In this document: in pieces, positions 8,937-16,648 of the stretch
Numbering within the stretch: position 1 is the stretch's first letter
Layout of the letters: the number at the start of each line of letters is the position of its first letter
Assembly: GCA_002009975.1 (NCBI GenBank)
Contig: MTLP01000020.1
Coordinates: forward strand, 1 to 61,511
Source: Thermococcus sp. JdFR-02
Lineage (GTDB): Archaea > Methanobacteriota_B > Thermococci > Thermococcales > Thermococcaceae
Reading direction: 5' to 3'
DNA: 61,511 nt
Notes under the pieces: generated by a model
What the model was told of the DNA's origin: nothing
Databases searched by the model: none
The model's input: the letters and a program-made list of their open reading frames with translations, nothing else
Position numbers and translations under genes: made by a program

Positions 8937-9932
8937 ATGAAGGTTGTAATTATGGCTGGAGGTTACGCTACTCGTTTATGGCCCATAACAAAGGATAATC
9001 CCAAGGCATTGCTTCCTGTTGGGGATAAAGTAATCATCGATTATATTCTTGAAAAGACAAAAGAGCTGGATTTGGAGCTTTATCTCTCAACCAACAGATT
9101 TTTTGCTTCCCAATTTAAAGAATGGGCAAAGGATAAGGATATTACCCTTTTAGTTGAAGAAACTCTGCATGAGGAGGAAAAGCTTGGCACAATTGGAGCT
9201 TTGGGTGAAGCTGTTAAAAAGCTCGGCTTAGATGATTATCTTATCATAGCTGGAGATAATCTGTTCTCCTTTAGTTTAAGAGACTTTTTGAGTAAATATG
9301 ATGGGAAAACTCTCATAGCCGTTTATGACGTTGGTGATTTTGAGCTAGCTAAGCGCTATGGTGTTGTGCTTTTAGAAGATGATAGAGTTGTAGACTTTGA
9401 AGAGAAACCGGTGAAGCCAAAATCAACTTGGATAAGTACGGGTGTTTACATATTTCCAAAGGAGATTATGAGTCTCATCCCCGAATATTTAAAGGAGGGC
9501 AATAAAGACTCTCCTGGATATTTCGTGCAGTGGCTTCTCTCTAAAGGAGTTGAAATTTATGCTTATCGCTTTGATGACTATTGGTATGACATTGGTTCCT
9601 CTGACAGCTATCTGGAGGCTATGAAAACTTTGTTAAAGGAAAGTCACATTGAAGAGATTCAGATTAGTCCGTATTCAAAAATAATTCCTCCAGTTGTTAT
9701 TAGGAAGGGGGCAAAGATTCTTGGAAGGTCAATAATTGGTCCTTACGCCTACATTGGCGAGAACTGTATAATTGAAAACTCTGACATAAGTGATTCTATA
9801 ATCTTTAAGAACACTGTAATTAGGAATTCAACGATTTGGCGTTCTATAATTGATGAGAAATGCGAAATTAGGAATTTAGAGCTTAAAAAGAGTTTAGTAG
9901 GAGGACATGCAAAGATACAAAGAGGAGATTAA
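8937..9932 (+). CDS. Sugar-phosphate nucleotidyltransferase with left-handed beta-helix tail
   Basis: Enzyme of 331 residues that activates a sugar-1-phosphate to an NDP-sugar. The nucleotidyltransferase core opens with VVIMAGGYATRLWPITKDNPKALLPV, the G-x-T-R-L-x-P signature with its Lys, and has IIAGDNLFSF around residues 101-110. The C-terminal third (from about 235) has hexapeptide repeats typical of a left-handed beta helix. The nucleotide and sugar (GDP-mannose or NDP-glucose class) cannot be decided. RBS GGGGTGGTG precedes the ATG. A decayed copy of its 3' end lies at 28347-28494. Confidence 0.92.
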   Translation: MKVVIMAGGYATRLWPITKDNPKALLPVGDKVIIDYILEKTKELDLELYLSTNRFFASQFKEWAKDKDITLLVEETLHEEEKLGTIGALGEAVKKLGLDDYLIIAGDNLFSFSLRDFLSKYDGKTLIAVYDVGDFELAKRYGVVLLEDDRVVDFEEKPVKPKSTWISTGVYIFPKEIMSLIPEYLKEGNKDSPGYFVQWLLSKGVEIYAYRFDDYWYDIGSSDSYLEAMKTLLKESHIEEIQISPYSKIIPPVVIRKGAKILGRSIIGPYAYIGENCIIENSDISDSIIFKNTVIRNSTIWRSIIDEKCEIRNLELKKSLVGGHAKIQRGD

Positions 9933-9971
9933 GCATTTTGTTATTTAAGTAAAACAAAAAAGGTATAGTAT

Positions 9972-10442
9972 TTATCGCCCTTCTTCTATCCACTTATTCC
10001 AAATTTTGGCGACTTCATATAACAATTCTCCAAATTTTTTTGTTGTTCGGTAGTATCTTCGTGATTTGTAAATCATTTGAGCATTTTGAAGGGTCTTTAT
10101 AACGATGTTATAATTGGTCTTTGTAGTTCCAAAAGGAATTCCTAACTCTTTTGCTTTCTTCTCAACTTTTCTGTGAATCTCTGTCCTAGGCAATTGCTTT
10201 TCAACGAGTATTTGATAATAGGTGGTTAATTCTCTGTTATCAAGATATCCCAATATAAATTCCAGCCATTCCTCTGAATGGAATCCTCTTTTTCTCTTTT
10301 CAGCGTTGTGAATATGTTCCAAGAGCATTTTGGCTAGTTTTTGTCTTTCTGGATGGTTTGGGAATAATAACTTCAAGAGTTCTTCCAAATTTTTCGGCTT
10401 TTCCTTTGGGATAATGATTTTAGCTATGGGAATATAAGGCAT
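9972..10442 (-). CDS. Uncharacterised basic protein, possible winged-helix DNA-binding regulator
   Basis: Protein of 156 residues that I do not recognise. It is predicted mostly helical and basic; residues 70-140 (LTTYYQILVEKQLPRTEIHRKVEKKAKELG...) have the look of a helix-turn-helix followed by a YKSRRYYRTTKKFG wing-like segment. The RBS GAGGTGA precedes the ATG. It is transcribed away from the DUF257 gene, and the shared gap holds a 25-bp dyad (10512-10536), which would suit an autoregulator. That role is inferred from layout only. Confidence 0.6.
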   Translation of the reverse strand: MPYIPIAKIIIPKEKPKNLEELLKLLFPNHPERQKLAKMLLEHIHNAEKRKRGFHSEEWLEFILGYLDNRELTTYYQILVEKQLPRTEIHRKVEKKAKELGIPFGTTKTNYNIVIKTLQNAQMIYKSRRYYRTTKKFGELLYEVAKIWNKWIEEGR

Positions 10443-10511
10443 TAAGTTTCACCTCTCAGGAGTATTCATTTACAGTTAGTAACTTTAAAGGTATTGAAAA
10501 AATAATCGTAG

Positions 10512-10536
10512 TATATCGTAAATTTTATACGATATA
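10512..10536. promoter_or_regulatory. Dyad-symmetric operator-like site in divergent intergenic region
   Basis: TATATCGTA (10512-10520) and TACGATATA (10528-10536) form a perfect 9-bp inverted repeat around a 7-base A/T spacer. A further half-site, ATCGTA, lies at 10505-10510. The site is between the divergent genes at 10442 (minus) and 10625 (plus), so a repressor here could act on both. Confidence 0.6.
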
Positions 10537-10624
10537 TAAAATTCATACCAAAAGTATTAAAACTGAGTAGGATTTATCTAATAGTGATACGTCTCATGAA
10601 TAGAGTAGTTTGAGGTGTACAACC

Positions 10625-11272
10625 ATGCATTGGAAAAGTTCTGAGAACTTGTGGAATTTACTAAAACCTGGAGAAACTATATTAATAGAGTATTCTGCAA
10701 GATCCACTCCATTTATTGTGTTTTATAGTTTAATACAATGGGCAAAAAATAATGATTTTGAGATTCTCATCGACGATATTCTGGATACATTATATGCGTA
10801 TAAGGTACAATTAAGCCTAGCTGGAATTGATTTGGATTTGTTTAGTGATTTGTTAGTCATAAAAGAGAGCGGTAGAGTGGAAGTTGGAAGGATTGTTGGG
10901 CGTATGGGAATTCGAGATTCTGCGATATACTGGAGTGAATACAATAAAATAATGAGACCAATTTTTGAGAGAGCTAAACGATTGATTATTAACATTATTC
11001 TTGGGATTGAAAAACTTTTTGTATTGGCGGATAGCAAAAGGGAGATACTTAACAATATAAACAATATTTTGTCCTGGACAGGAAATACAAAGAGGATAAC
11101 ATTTTATTTTATTAATACTGACTTAGTGAACACTCTTGGGATTGGAGTGCTCCCACTTCTTGAGGAATTAGCAAGTACGGTTATCAACGTTGACAAAGAT
11201 GAAGGAAGGGTAAAGCTATTAATAACAAAATCGATAAATAACGAGCTAGATGGGCTGGAAATAAACCTCTAA
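10625..11272 (+). CDS. DUF257 family protein (Thermococcales RecA/KaiC-like fold)
   Basis: Protein of 215 residues resembling DUF257, a family largely confined to Pyrococcus and Thermococcus. It has the typical start with a LWNLLKPGETILIEYSARSTPF segment near residues 9-30, an RVEVGRIVGRM motif in the middle and a FYFINTDLVNTLG strand late. I chose the ATG at 10625 because GAGGTG at 10612-10617 sits at the proper distance; the TTG at 10610 overlaps that RBS. The function is not known; the fold is thought to resemble RecA-like ATPases without a clear Walker A, and none is seen here. Confidence 0.8.
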   Translation: MHWKSSENLWNLLKPGETILIEYSARSTPFIVFYSLIQWAKNNDFEILIDDILDTLYAYKVQLSLAGIDLDLFSDLLVIKESGRVEVGRIVGRMGIRDSAIYWSEYNKIMRPIFERAKRLIINIILGIEKLFVLADSKREILNNINNILSWTGNTKRITFYFINTDLVNTLGIGVLPLLEELASTVINVDKDEGRVKLLITKSINNELDGLEINL

Positions 11273-11299
11273 ATTTTTCTTTATGATATTATAAAAAAT

Positions 11300-11478
11300 G
11301 AGGGGCATCATATAGGAGAAGGCCTCGGGGCGGAGGTTTCACCCTGAGACAAAGTTTACATCTTCACAACACGAACCTTATGACCTTGGGCTGATCATAA
11401 AGTCCATGTTTTTAGATGCAGACTTTGGGTCGAGGCAAAGCTTTCGCTTCGAAGTCTTCTACCTATACGATACCCCTC
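11300..11478 (-). ncRNA. Unassigned structured RNA gene with its own promoter and terminator
   Basis: The 382-base gap 11273-11654 holds a relatively GC-rich block that folds only as minus-strand RNA. The ends pair over 17 bp (11462-11478 with 11300-11316), extended by AGAAG/CUUCU past one bulged base. Inside are a 6-bp hairpin with a GAAA tetraloop (11436-11451), a stem joining 11415-11426 to 11351-11362, and an 18-bp hairpin (11368-11410) with loop AGCCCAA. Two pairs in the closing stem and four in the long hairpin are G-U on the minus strand; on the plus strand they would be A-C mismatches. A TATA box at 11499-11507 places initiation near 11478, and a run of six Ts (11292-11297 region) follows the 3' end. 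It does not look like RNase P, SRP, tRNA or a C/D box RNA; the family is not recognised. Confidence 0.8.
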
Positions 11479-11498
11479 ACACTAAGGTTGTCTTTGAA

Positions 11499-11507
11499 AT
11501 ATATAAA
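11499..11507 (-). promoter_or_regulatory. TATA box of the structured RNA gene
   Basis: Minus-strand TTTATATAT, preceded by a purine-rich BRE-like AAAAAGC. Its centre is about 25 bases upstream of 11478, exactly the outer base of the closing helix of the RNA. Confidence 0.75.
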
Positions 11508-11675
11508 GCTTTTTATTTCTTAATTTTAATTTAGAACAAAGTAACATTTGATATTATTAAAAACAACTACCCACTAAATTGGAGATTTAACAAACGTTTA
11601 GATGCATATTGTCCAAATATTTGTTTTTAATGCTAACTTTAAATAGCAATACGCATGATTTATGTTGGTGAGTTA

Positions 11676-12719
11676 ATGCTTAAGTGCCAGAGATGTGGAA
11701 GGACTTATCAAAACACTTTCCGCCTAAAATGTGACTGTGGGGGAGTATTGGATGTCGTTACTTACTTTGAGAAACCCTTTGAAGAGCTTTTAAACAGAAA
11801 ATTTCTTGATGTGCGGAGATATTTGAACCTTTTACCAATAAGCAGAGATTTTCTGCCAAGTTTAACACTTCCAATTACTCCCATTATTGAAAAGGAGTTT
11901 GGTAATGTCAAGGCACTTTTTAAGCTTGAGTATCTAATGCCAAGCGGTTCCTTTAAGGACAGGGGGACCTATGTGACGATTGCAAAGCTTAAAGAGGAGG
12001 GAGTAAAAGAGATCAGCTTGGATTCCTCAGGAAATGCTGCAATAAGCTTTGCTCTCTTTGGAAAATCTGAAAACATTAAGGTTCATGTTTTCATCCCAAA
12101 ACACACAAGTGAAGGTAAAAAGAGAATTTTGAGGTTGCTAAAGGCTGAGATTCATGAAGTTGAAGGTTCAAGAATGGAGGTTCATGAGAAAGCCCAAGAA
12201 TTTGAAAAAGCTATTTATGTCTCGCATTGGTTCAACCCTTACTTCATAGAGGGCACAAAAATAACAGCATATGAAACATTTGAGCAGGGCAAAGTTGATT
12301 ATACCTTAATTCCAACGGGAAGTGGAACTCTATTTTTGGGAGTTTACAAAGGATTTAAGGAACTTTTAGAGCTTGGCTTAATTGAAAGGTTTCCAAAGCT
12401 TATTGCAGTTCAAGCTAAGGGATTTGAAAGTTTATGTGAGAGGAGTGAGGAGAAGAGCAAATTAGCAGAGGGGATAGCAATCCCAAAACCTCCAAGGAAA
12501 GAGCAGATGATGAAGGTTTTAAAAGAAACTAAAGGCTTTTGCATCTCAGTTGGAGATGAGGAGATTAAAAAGGCTCTTGAGGAATTAGTTTCGATGGGCT
12601 TTATTGTTGAACCAACTTCAGCAACAGTTTATGCTGCCTTTAAGAGGCTTTTGGAAAATGGAAAACTTAAAGGTAGGGTTTTACTTCCTCTGACAGGGTC
12701 TGGATTAAAGGTTCTTTAA
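11676..12719 (+). CDS. Threonine synthase-like PLP-dependent enzyme
   Basis: Fold-type II PLP enzyme of 347 residues, most like threonine synthase (O-phosphohomoserine to threonine). An N-terminal zinc-ribbon-like segment (CQRCG...CDCGG) is typical of the archaeal enzyme. The PLP lysine is in MPSGSFKDRGTY, phosphate-binding residues are in SSGNAAISFA, and a C-terminal LTGSGLK motif contacts the cofactor. I prefer the ATG at 11676 to that at 11655, because a TATA-like TTTAAATA at 11638-11645 would start transcription after 11655 and GGTGAG precedes 11676. It is slightly short for ThrC, so a related activity remains possible. Confidence 0.85.
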   Translation: MLKCQRCGRTYQNTFRLKCDCGGVLDVVTYFEKPFEELLNRKFLDVRRYLNLLPISRDFLPSLTLPITPIIEKEFGNVKALFKLEYLMPSGSFKDRGTYVTIAKLKEEGVKEISLDSSGNAAISFALFGKSENIKVHVFIPKHTSEGKKRILRLLKAEIHEVEGSRMEVHEKAQEFEKAIYVSHWFNPYFIEGTKITAYETFEQGKVDYTLIPTGSGTLFLGVYKGFKELLELGLIERFPKLIAVQAKGFESLCERSEEKSKLAEGIAIPKPPRKEQMMKVLKETKGFCISVGDEEIKKALEELVSMGFIVEPTSATVYAAFKRLLENGKLKGRVLLPLTGSGLKVL

Positions 12720-12749
12720 GTTTTGAAGGAAAAATTTCGAAATGTTTTT

Positions 12750-12780
12750 ATACCTATAAGGTATAATACCTATGGGGTAT
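12750..12780. promoter_or_regulatory. Two tandem 15-bp palindromes over the promoter of the ATPase at 12785
   Basis: ATACCTATAAGGTAT (12750-12764) and ATACCTATGGGGTAT (12766-12780) are both inverted repeats of ATACC/GGTAT. Their centres are 16 bp apart. They begin at the end of a TATA-like TTTTTATA and stop four bases before the ATG, so bound protein would block transcription. The same geometry with a different sequence is seen at 24515-24545. Confidence 0.75.
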
Positions 12781-12784
12781 AATT

Positions 12785-14131
12785 ATGAGATTCTATGATA
12801 GGGAAAGGGAAATTCGATTGTTAAAAAAAGGCAAGAGAATTGCAATAATTGGCAGGAGGAGAGTTGGGAAAACTAGGCTTGTGGAGGAAGCACTAAATCC
12901 AATAACCCTCTTCATTCCAGCAGAAAAGAATGAAGCTTTGGTATGTAAAGATTGGTTAGAAGAAATCAGGGAAAGAAGATACATTCCAGCATTAAATTCA
13001 ATGAAGGAGATAGTGGAATTTTTGATGAGAGAGAATGAAGTTATTTTTATAGATGAGCTTCAGAATGCACTGAAGGTCAATCCTTCCTTCGTTTATGACC
13101 TTCAGAGGCTTCTAGATAAATATAGAGAGCCAAAAGTTGTTGTTACGGGTTCATTGATAAGCATGTCCAAAAAACTTGTGCAAGATTACAAAAGTCCTCT
13201 CTATGGGAGATTTAACTACATCATAAAGCTTAGAGAGCTGGATTTTAAGACAATAACTGAGATAACGAGAGATTTGGGATACAGCTTTGAAGATGCAATA
13301 ATTTTGTGGTCGATTTTTGGGGGCTTACCAAAGTATTACGAAACCCTTGAGCACTTTAAGGTTTCAGTTTTGGAGTTTATAGAAATGATGTTCTTTGAAG
13401 AACCGTATCCAATGTTCAGTGAAGTTATTATGATGCTTAAAGAAGAGCTTGGAAAGGAGTATAAAACCTACTTCAGCATTCTTCAAGCGATTAGTGAGGG
13501 TAAGAATACGCTTGGTGAGATTTCTTCATATCTATCGACAAAGAGCACTAATCTGACTAAATATCTCTCCGCTCTTGAGAAGGAATATGAATTAGTCATT
13601 AAGAGAAAGAATGTCTTTGATAGGGGAAGGAACAGATATTACATCAGTCAAAACTTGATAGACTTCTGGTTCCTTTTTATGTGGAGAAATTATACCAAGC
13701 TTGAGAAGGGAGAGCTGAGGTTTGATAAGAACGAATTCAACTCCTACATCGGCAAAAAGTTCGAAGTGTTAATTGAAAACCTTGCTCAAAACTTTGTTCC
13801 ATTTGATGTTATAAAGACAGGGAAGCTTTGGGGTAAGTTTAAAGAAAAGGAAAAGGGAAAAGACTCATTTGAAATTGACATTGTAGCTTTAGGAGAAAAG
13901 GATATTGCTTTCTTTGAAGTTAAATGGGAAAATCTGAGCTTTGGAGAAGCTAAGAAGGAACTGGAAAAGCTTAGGGAAAAGGCGAATGCTGTAGGAGACA
14001 AGAGAAATAAACATTTAGTTTTAGTAGCGAAATCGGTTAAAGGAAAAGAGAAGCTGAATGCTTTGGTGTATGATTTGGAGGACATTAAGGGGATTTTTGG
14101 AGTTTTTGAATCAAAGGGCAAAGTTCCTTAA
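12785..14131 (+). CDS. Archaeal AAA-ATPase with DUF234 nuclease-like C-terminus
   Basis: Protein of 448 residues in the archaeal ATPase_2/DUF234 family, whose function is not established. Walker A is IIGRRRVGKTRL near residues 21-32 and Walker B EVIFIDELQN near 79-88. A sensor-like VVVTGSLISM and an SPLYGR motif follow. A winged-helix segment (LGEISSYLSTKSTNLTKYLS) lies in the middle. The C-terminus has the PD-(D/E)xK-type pattern EIDIVALGEKDIAFFEVKW, with Asp and E-x-K present. It is a single-gene unit with tandem palindromes at the start, so self-repression is plausible. Five more such genes lie in the window. Confidence 0.88.
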   Translation: MRFYDREREIRLLKKGKRIAIIGRRRVGKTRLVEEALNPITLFIPAEKNEALVCKDWLEEIRERRYIPALNSMKEIVEFLMRENEVIFIDELQNALKVNPSFVYDLQRLLDKYREPKVVVTGSLISMSKKLVQDYKSPLYGRFNYIIKLRELDFKTITEITRDLGYSFEDAIILWSIFGGLPKYYETLEHFKVSVLEFIEMMFFEEPYPMFSEVIMMLKEELGKEYKTYFSILQAISEGKNTLGEISSYLSTKSTNLTKYLSALEKEYELVIKRKNVFDRGRNRYYISQNLIDFWFLFMWRNYTKLEKGELRFDKNEFNSYIGKKFEVLIENLAQNFVPFDVIKTGKLWGKFKEKEKGKDSFEIDIVALGEKDIAFFEVKWENLSFGEAKKELEKLREKANAVGDKRNKHLVLVAKSVKGKEKLNALVYDLEDIKGIFGVFESKGKVP

Positions 14132-14254
14132 AATTCATGCTTGCATTTGGAGGATGAGGTTATGATCGTGAATTGAAAGACTATTTAGCTGAGTTTTACT
14201 ATCATAAAACATTTTATTTTTACGAATTTATTTGCGAAAAATTTATATGCTTGA

Positions 14255-14290
14255 TGCCATTTTAATTAAATGTCATTAAATATCATTAAC
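14255..14290 (+). promoter_or_regulatory. Direct repeats in the 5' leader of the RHH-sat operon
   Basis: TGCCATTTTA (14255-14264), TGTCATTAAA (14271-14280) and TATCATTAAC (14281-14290) are related decamers, the last two directly abutting. They lie just downstream of a CGAAAAATTTATATG BRE/TATA promoter (14235-14249) and before the RBS GGAGGTG (14294-14300). The ribbon-helix-helix protein encoded next could bind them; that is an inference. Confidence 0.5.
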
Positions 14291-14306
14291 AGTGGAGGTG
14301 TTTTGA

Positions 14307-14534
14307 ATGCCGGAAGAAAGAAAATATACGACAGTTTCAATACCTGTGCAACTCTATGAAAAGATTAAGAAGAGAATTGAAGGTACAGGATTTACATCAG
14401 TTTCTGACTATGTAACATATGTCTTGAGGGAAGTTTTGGCAAGCCTGGAGGAAGAGGAGAAGGAAGAAGTTTTCAGCGAAGAAGAGGAAGAGAAAGTTAA
14501 GGAAAGGCTCAGGGCTTTAGGCTATCTTGACTGA
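14307..14534 (+). CDS. Small ribbon-helix-helix-like protein heading the sulfate operon
   Basis: Protein of 75 residues. The first 45 residues (KYTTVSIPVQLYEKIKKRIEGTGFTSVSDYVTYVLREVL) fit a CopG/Arc-type ribbon-helix-helix: a beta strand, a helix, a TSVSDYV turn and a second helix. The rest is a highly acidic helix ending in RLRALGYLD. It starts 26 bases before the sat gene and shares its promoter, so it may regulate the operon or interact with its enzymes. Binding to DNA is not proven, and the acidic tail is unusual for a simple repressor. Confidence 0.75.
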   Translation: MPEERKYTTVSIPVQLYEKIKKRIEGTGFTSVSDYVTYVLREVLASLEEEEKEEVFSEEEEEKVKERLRALGYLD

Positions 14535-14560
14535 TTTGCTTTTCTTTTTAGGTGGTAAAA

Positions 14561-15709
14561 ATGGTCTCAAAACCTCATGGTGGCAGATTAATCAGAAGAA
14601 TCGCCGCCGAAAAAACAAGGGAGAGAATTTTAAGTGAAGCCGAAGAATTTCCAAAAGTCCAGATTAGAGAGGGAGTTGCAATAGACTTGGAGAACATAGC
14701 CCATGGAGTTTATTCTCCTTTAACCGGATTTTTAAGGAGTGATGAGTTTCAGTCTGTTCTAGATACCATGAGATTACCCAGTGACCTGCCTTGGAGCATT
14801 CCAATAGTTTTGGATATAAGCGAGAAGGATAAAACCTTTGAAGAGGGAGATGCCATTTTGCTCTATTATAAAAACACGCCAATAGCAAGAATGCACGTTG
14901 ATGAAATCTATACCTATGATAAAAAGGAGTTTGCTCAAAAAGTTTTCAAGACAATCGATTCTGCTCATCCAGGTGTTGCTAAAGTCTATGCAATGGGTGA
15001 ATATTTAGTCGGCGGTGAGATTGAGCTTTTAAATGAATTGCCAAACCCATACGAACGCTATACTTTAAGACCAGTTGAAACAAGGGTTTTATTCAAAGAG
15101 AGGGGATGGGAAACAATAGTCGCTTTTCAAACGAGGAACGTTCCCCACTTGGGGCATGAATATCTGCAGAAATCAGCCTTAGCTTTCGTTGATGGATTGT
15201 TTGTAAATCCAGTGATTGGAAAGAAAAAGAAGGGCGATTACAAAGATGATGTGATACTAAAAGCTTATGAAACTCTTTTCAAGCACTACTATCCAAGAGA
15301 CGCTGCCGTTATGGCAATAGTTAGGTATGAGATGCGTTACGCTGGTCCAAGAGAGGCAATACACCATGCAATAATGCGTAAGAACTTCGGATGTACCCAC
15401 TTCATAGTTGGAAGGGATCATGCGGGCGTAGGAAACTATTACGGTCCTTATGAAGCTCAAGAAATATTCCAAGCTTTCCCTGACTTAGGTATTACTCCAA
15501 TGTTCTTCAAGGAGTTCTTCTACTGCAAGAGATGTAAAGCAATAGTTAATGAGAGGATTTGTCCGCATCCAATGGAAGATAGAGAGTACTTCAGCGGTAC
15601 AAAGATTAGAAAGATGATTATGGAAGGTAAAGTTCCCCCAGAGTACTTCATGAGGAAAGAGGTTTATGAAACCATAAAAGGCTTTGAAAATCCATTTGTG
15701 GAGGATTGA
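14561..15709 (+). CDS. sat: Sulfate adenylyltransferase (ATP sulfurylase)
   Basis: Enzyme of 382 residues that converts ATP and sulfate to adenosine 5'-phosphosulfate (APS) and pyrophosphate. The active-site motif FQTRNVPHLGHEYLQK (Q-x-R-N-x2-H-x2-H) is near residues 191-206, and GPREAIHHAIMRKN and FIVGRDHAGVG follow. A cysteine cluster (CKRC...C) near the C-terminus is of the zinc-site type seen in archaeal and bacterial homomeric enzymes. The ATG at 14561 follows GGTGG at 14551-14555; an upstream GTG at 14552 overlaps that RBS. It opens the APS/PAPS pathway completed by cysC in the same operon. Confidence 0.97.
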   Translation: MVSKPHGGRLIRRIAAEKTRERILSEAEEFPKVQIREGVAIDLENIAHGVYSPLTGFLRSDEFQSVLDTMRLPSDLPWSIPIVLDISEKDKTFEEGDAILLYYKNTPIARMHVDEIYTYDKKEFAQKVFKTIDSAHPGVAKVYAMGEYLVGGEIELLNELPNPYERYTLRPVETRVLFKERGWETIVAFQTRNVPHLGHEYLQKSALAFVDGLFVNPVIGKKKKGDYKDDVILKAYETLFKHYYPRDAAVMAIVRYEMRYAGPREAIHHAIMRKNFGCTHFIVGRDHAGVGNYYGPYEAQEIFQAFPDLGITPMFFKEFFYCKRCKAIVNERICPHPMEDREYFSGTKIRKMIMEGKVPPEYFMRKEVYETIKGFENPFVED

Positions 15710-15710
15710 A

Positions 15711-16643
15711 ATGCTAATAATTCACCACTGGGACACTGATGGCATTGCTTCAACGGCTTTAACCGTTAAAGCATTAAACTTAGATAAATTCATTAATCTA
15801 AGTCCGCCTATTGGAGAGTTCAGATTTGACGAGAGAATCAGGAAAGAGATTGAAAAAGCGGAGCAGATCTACGTATTAGATCTCAGCTTGCCACATGAGG
15901 TTGAGGACATTGAAAAAGAGATAGTTTTCATCGACCATCATATACAAGCTAAGATAAAGAACCCAAAAGTTAAGCAAATAAACCCTGCTTTGAATGGTGA
16001 ATATTCCCCTTCCGCTTCTTTTGTTGTTTCTCAATATTTCTCTTTATGGAATGAATGGAGTGCTTTGGGTGCTTTGGGAGACATAGGTAGGAAAGCATTT
16101 GAAATTCCCAAAGTTAGAGAACTCTTAAAGAACGCTGAAATCTCTGAATATGAAGCCTTCAGATTAGTTCAGCTCATTGATTCAAACTACATCGTTGTGG
16201 ATAGAAAAGGAGTTGAAGAAGCAGTTAAGGTTCTTCTTGAAAGTTCCACAAAGGAGCTCTTAGAATATGAGCCATGGATTAAGAAAGTTGAGGCAATAGA
16301 AAAGACGATAGATGATGCGATTAGCGGTTTGGAGCTTAAGAATGGATTTGCATTTGTAACTTTTGAGAGTCCCTTCAACGTAATCTCCAAAGTTGCAAGA
16401 AAAGCGGTCTGGGAACTTGGATATAAAGGAGCAGTGGTTGTAAATAGGAATTTTCAAGGAAAAGCCCAAGTATATTTTAGAATATCATCTGAGCTAGCTG
16501 ATAAAATAAAGATGAGCGAGATAATTTCAACCCTTAGAGGAAAGGGCTTTAACGCTGGAGGAAAGAGGGAGGTTTTGGGTTGCATATGTGAAAAAGAAAG
16601 AATTGACGATGTATTGGGAATAATTAACGCCCATTTGAGGTGA
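15711..16643 (+). CDS. DHH-family phosphoesterase
   Basis: Protein of 310 residues with DHH and DHHA1 domains. The metal motifs HHWDTDGIAS at residues 5-14 and VFIDHHIQ near 75-82 are intact, and a C-terminal GKGFNAGGKREVLGC motif matches DHHA1. Relatives hydrolyse short oligonucleotides or 3'-phosphoadenosine phosphate (pAp). In a sulfate-activation operon pAp, the by-product of PAPS use, is an attractive substrate, but this is inference. The ATG follows GAGGA directly after the sat stop codon. Confidence 0.88.
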   Translation: MLIIHHWDTDGIASTALTVKALNLDKFINLSPPIGEFRFDERIRKEIEKAEQIYVLDLSLPHEVEDIEKEIVFIDHHIQAKIKNPKVKQINPALNGEYSPSASFVVSQYFSLWNEWSALGALGDIGRKAFEIPKVRELLKNAEISEYEAFRLVQLIDSNYIVVDRKGVEEAVKVLLESSTKELLEYEPWIKKVEAIEKTIDDAISGLELKNGFAFVTFESPFNVISKVARKAVWELGYKGAVVVNRNFQGKAQVYFRISSELADKIKMSEIISTLRGKGFNAGGKREVLGCICEKERIDDVLGIINAHLR

Positions 16644-16648
16644 TTTAG

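Noticed and set aside
10610-10624. TTG start for the DUF257 gene
   Set aside because: It falls on the GAGGTG ribosome binding site of the ATG at 10625.
11300-11478. RNase P RNA, SRP RNA or plus-strand RNA as the identity of the structured block
   Set aside because: RNase P and SRP RNAs are longer and have conserved segments not seen here. On the plus strand six helix positions become A-C mismatches and no promoter fits.
14132-14306. Very short ATG frame (MIVN) at 14162 after the first ATPase
   Set aside because: Four codons only; no evidence for a leader peptide function. The rest of the gap is promoter and repeats.
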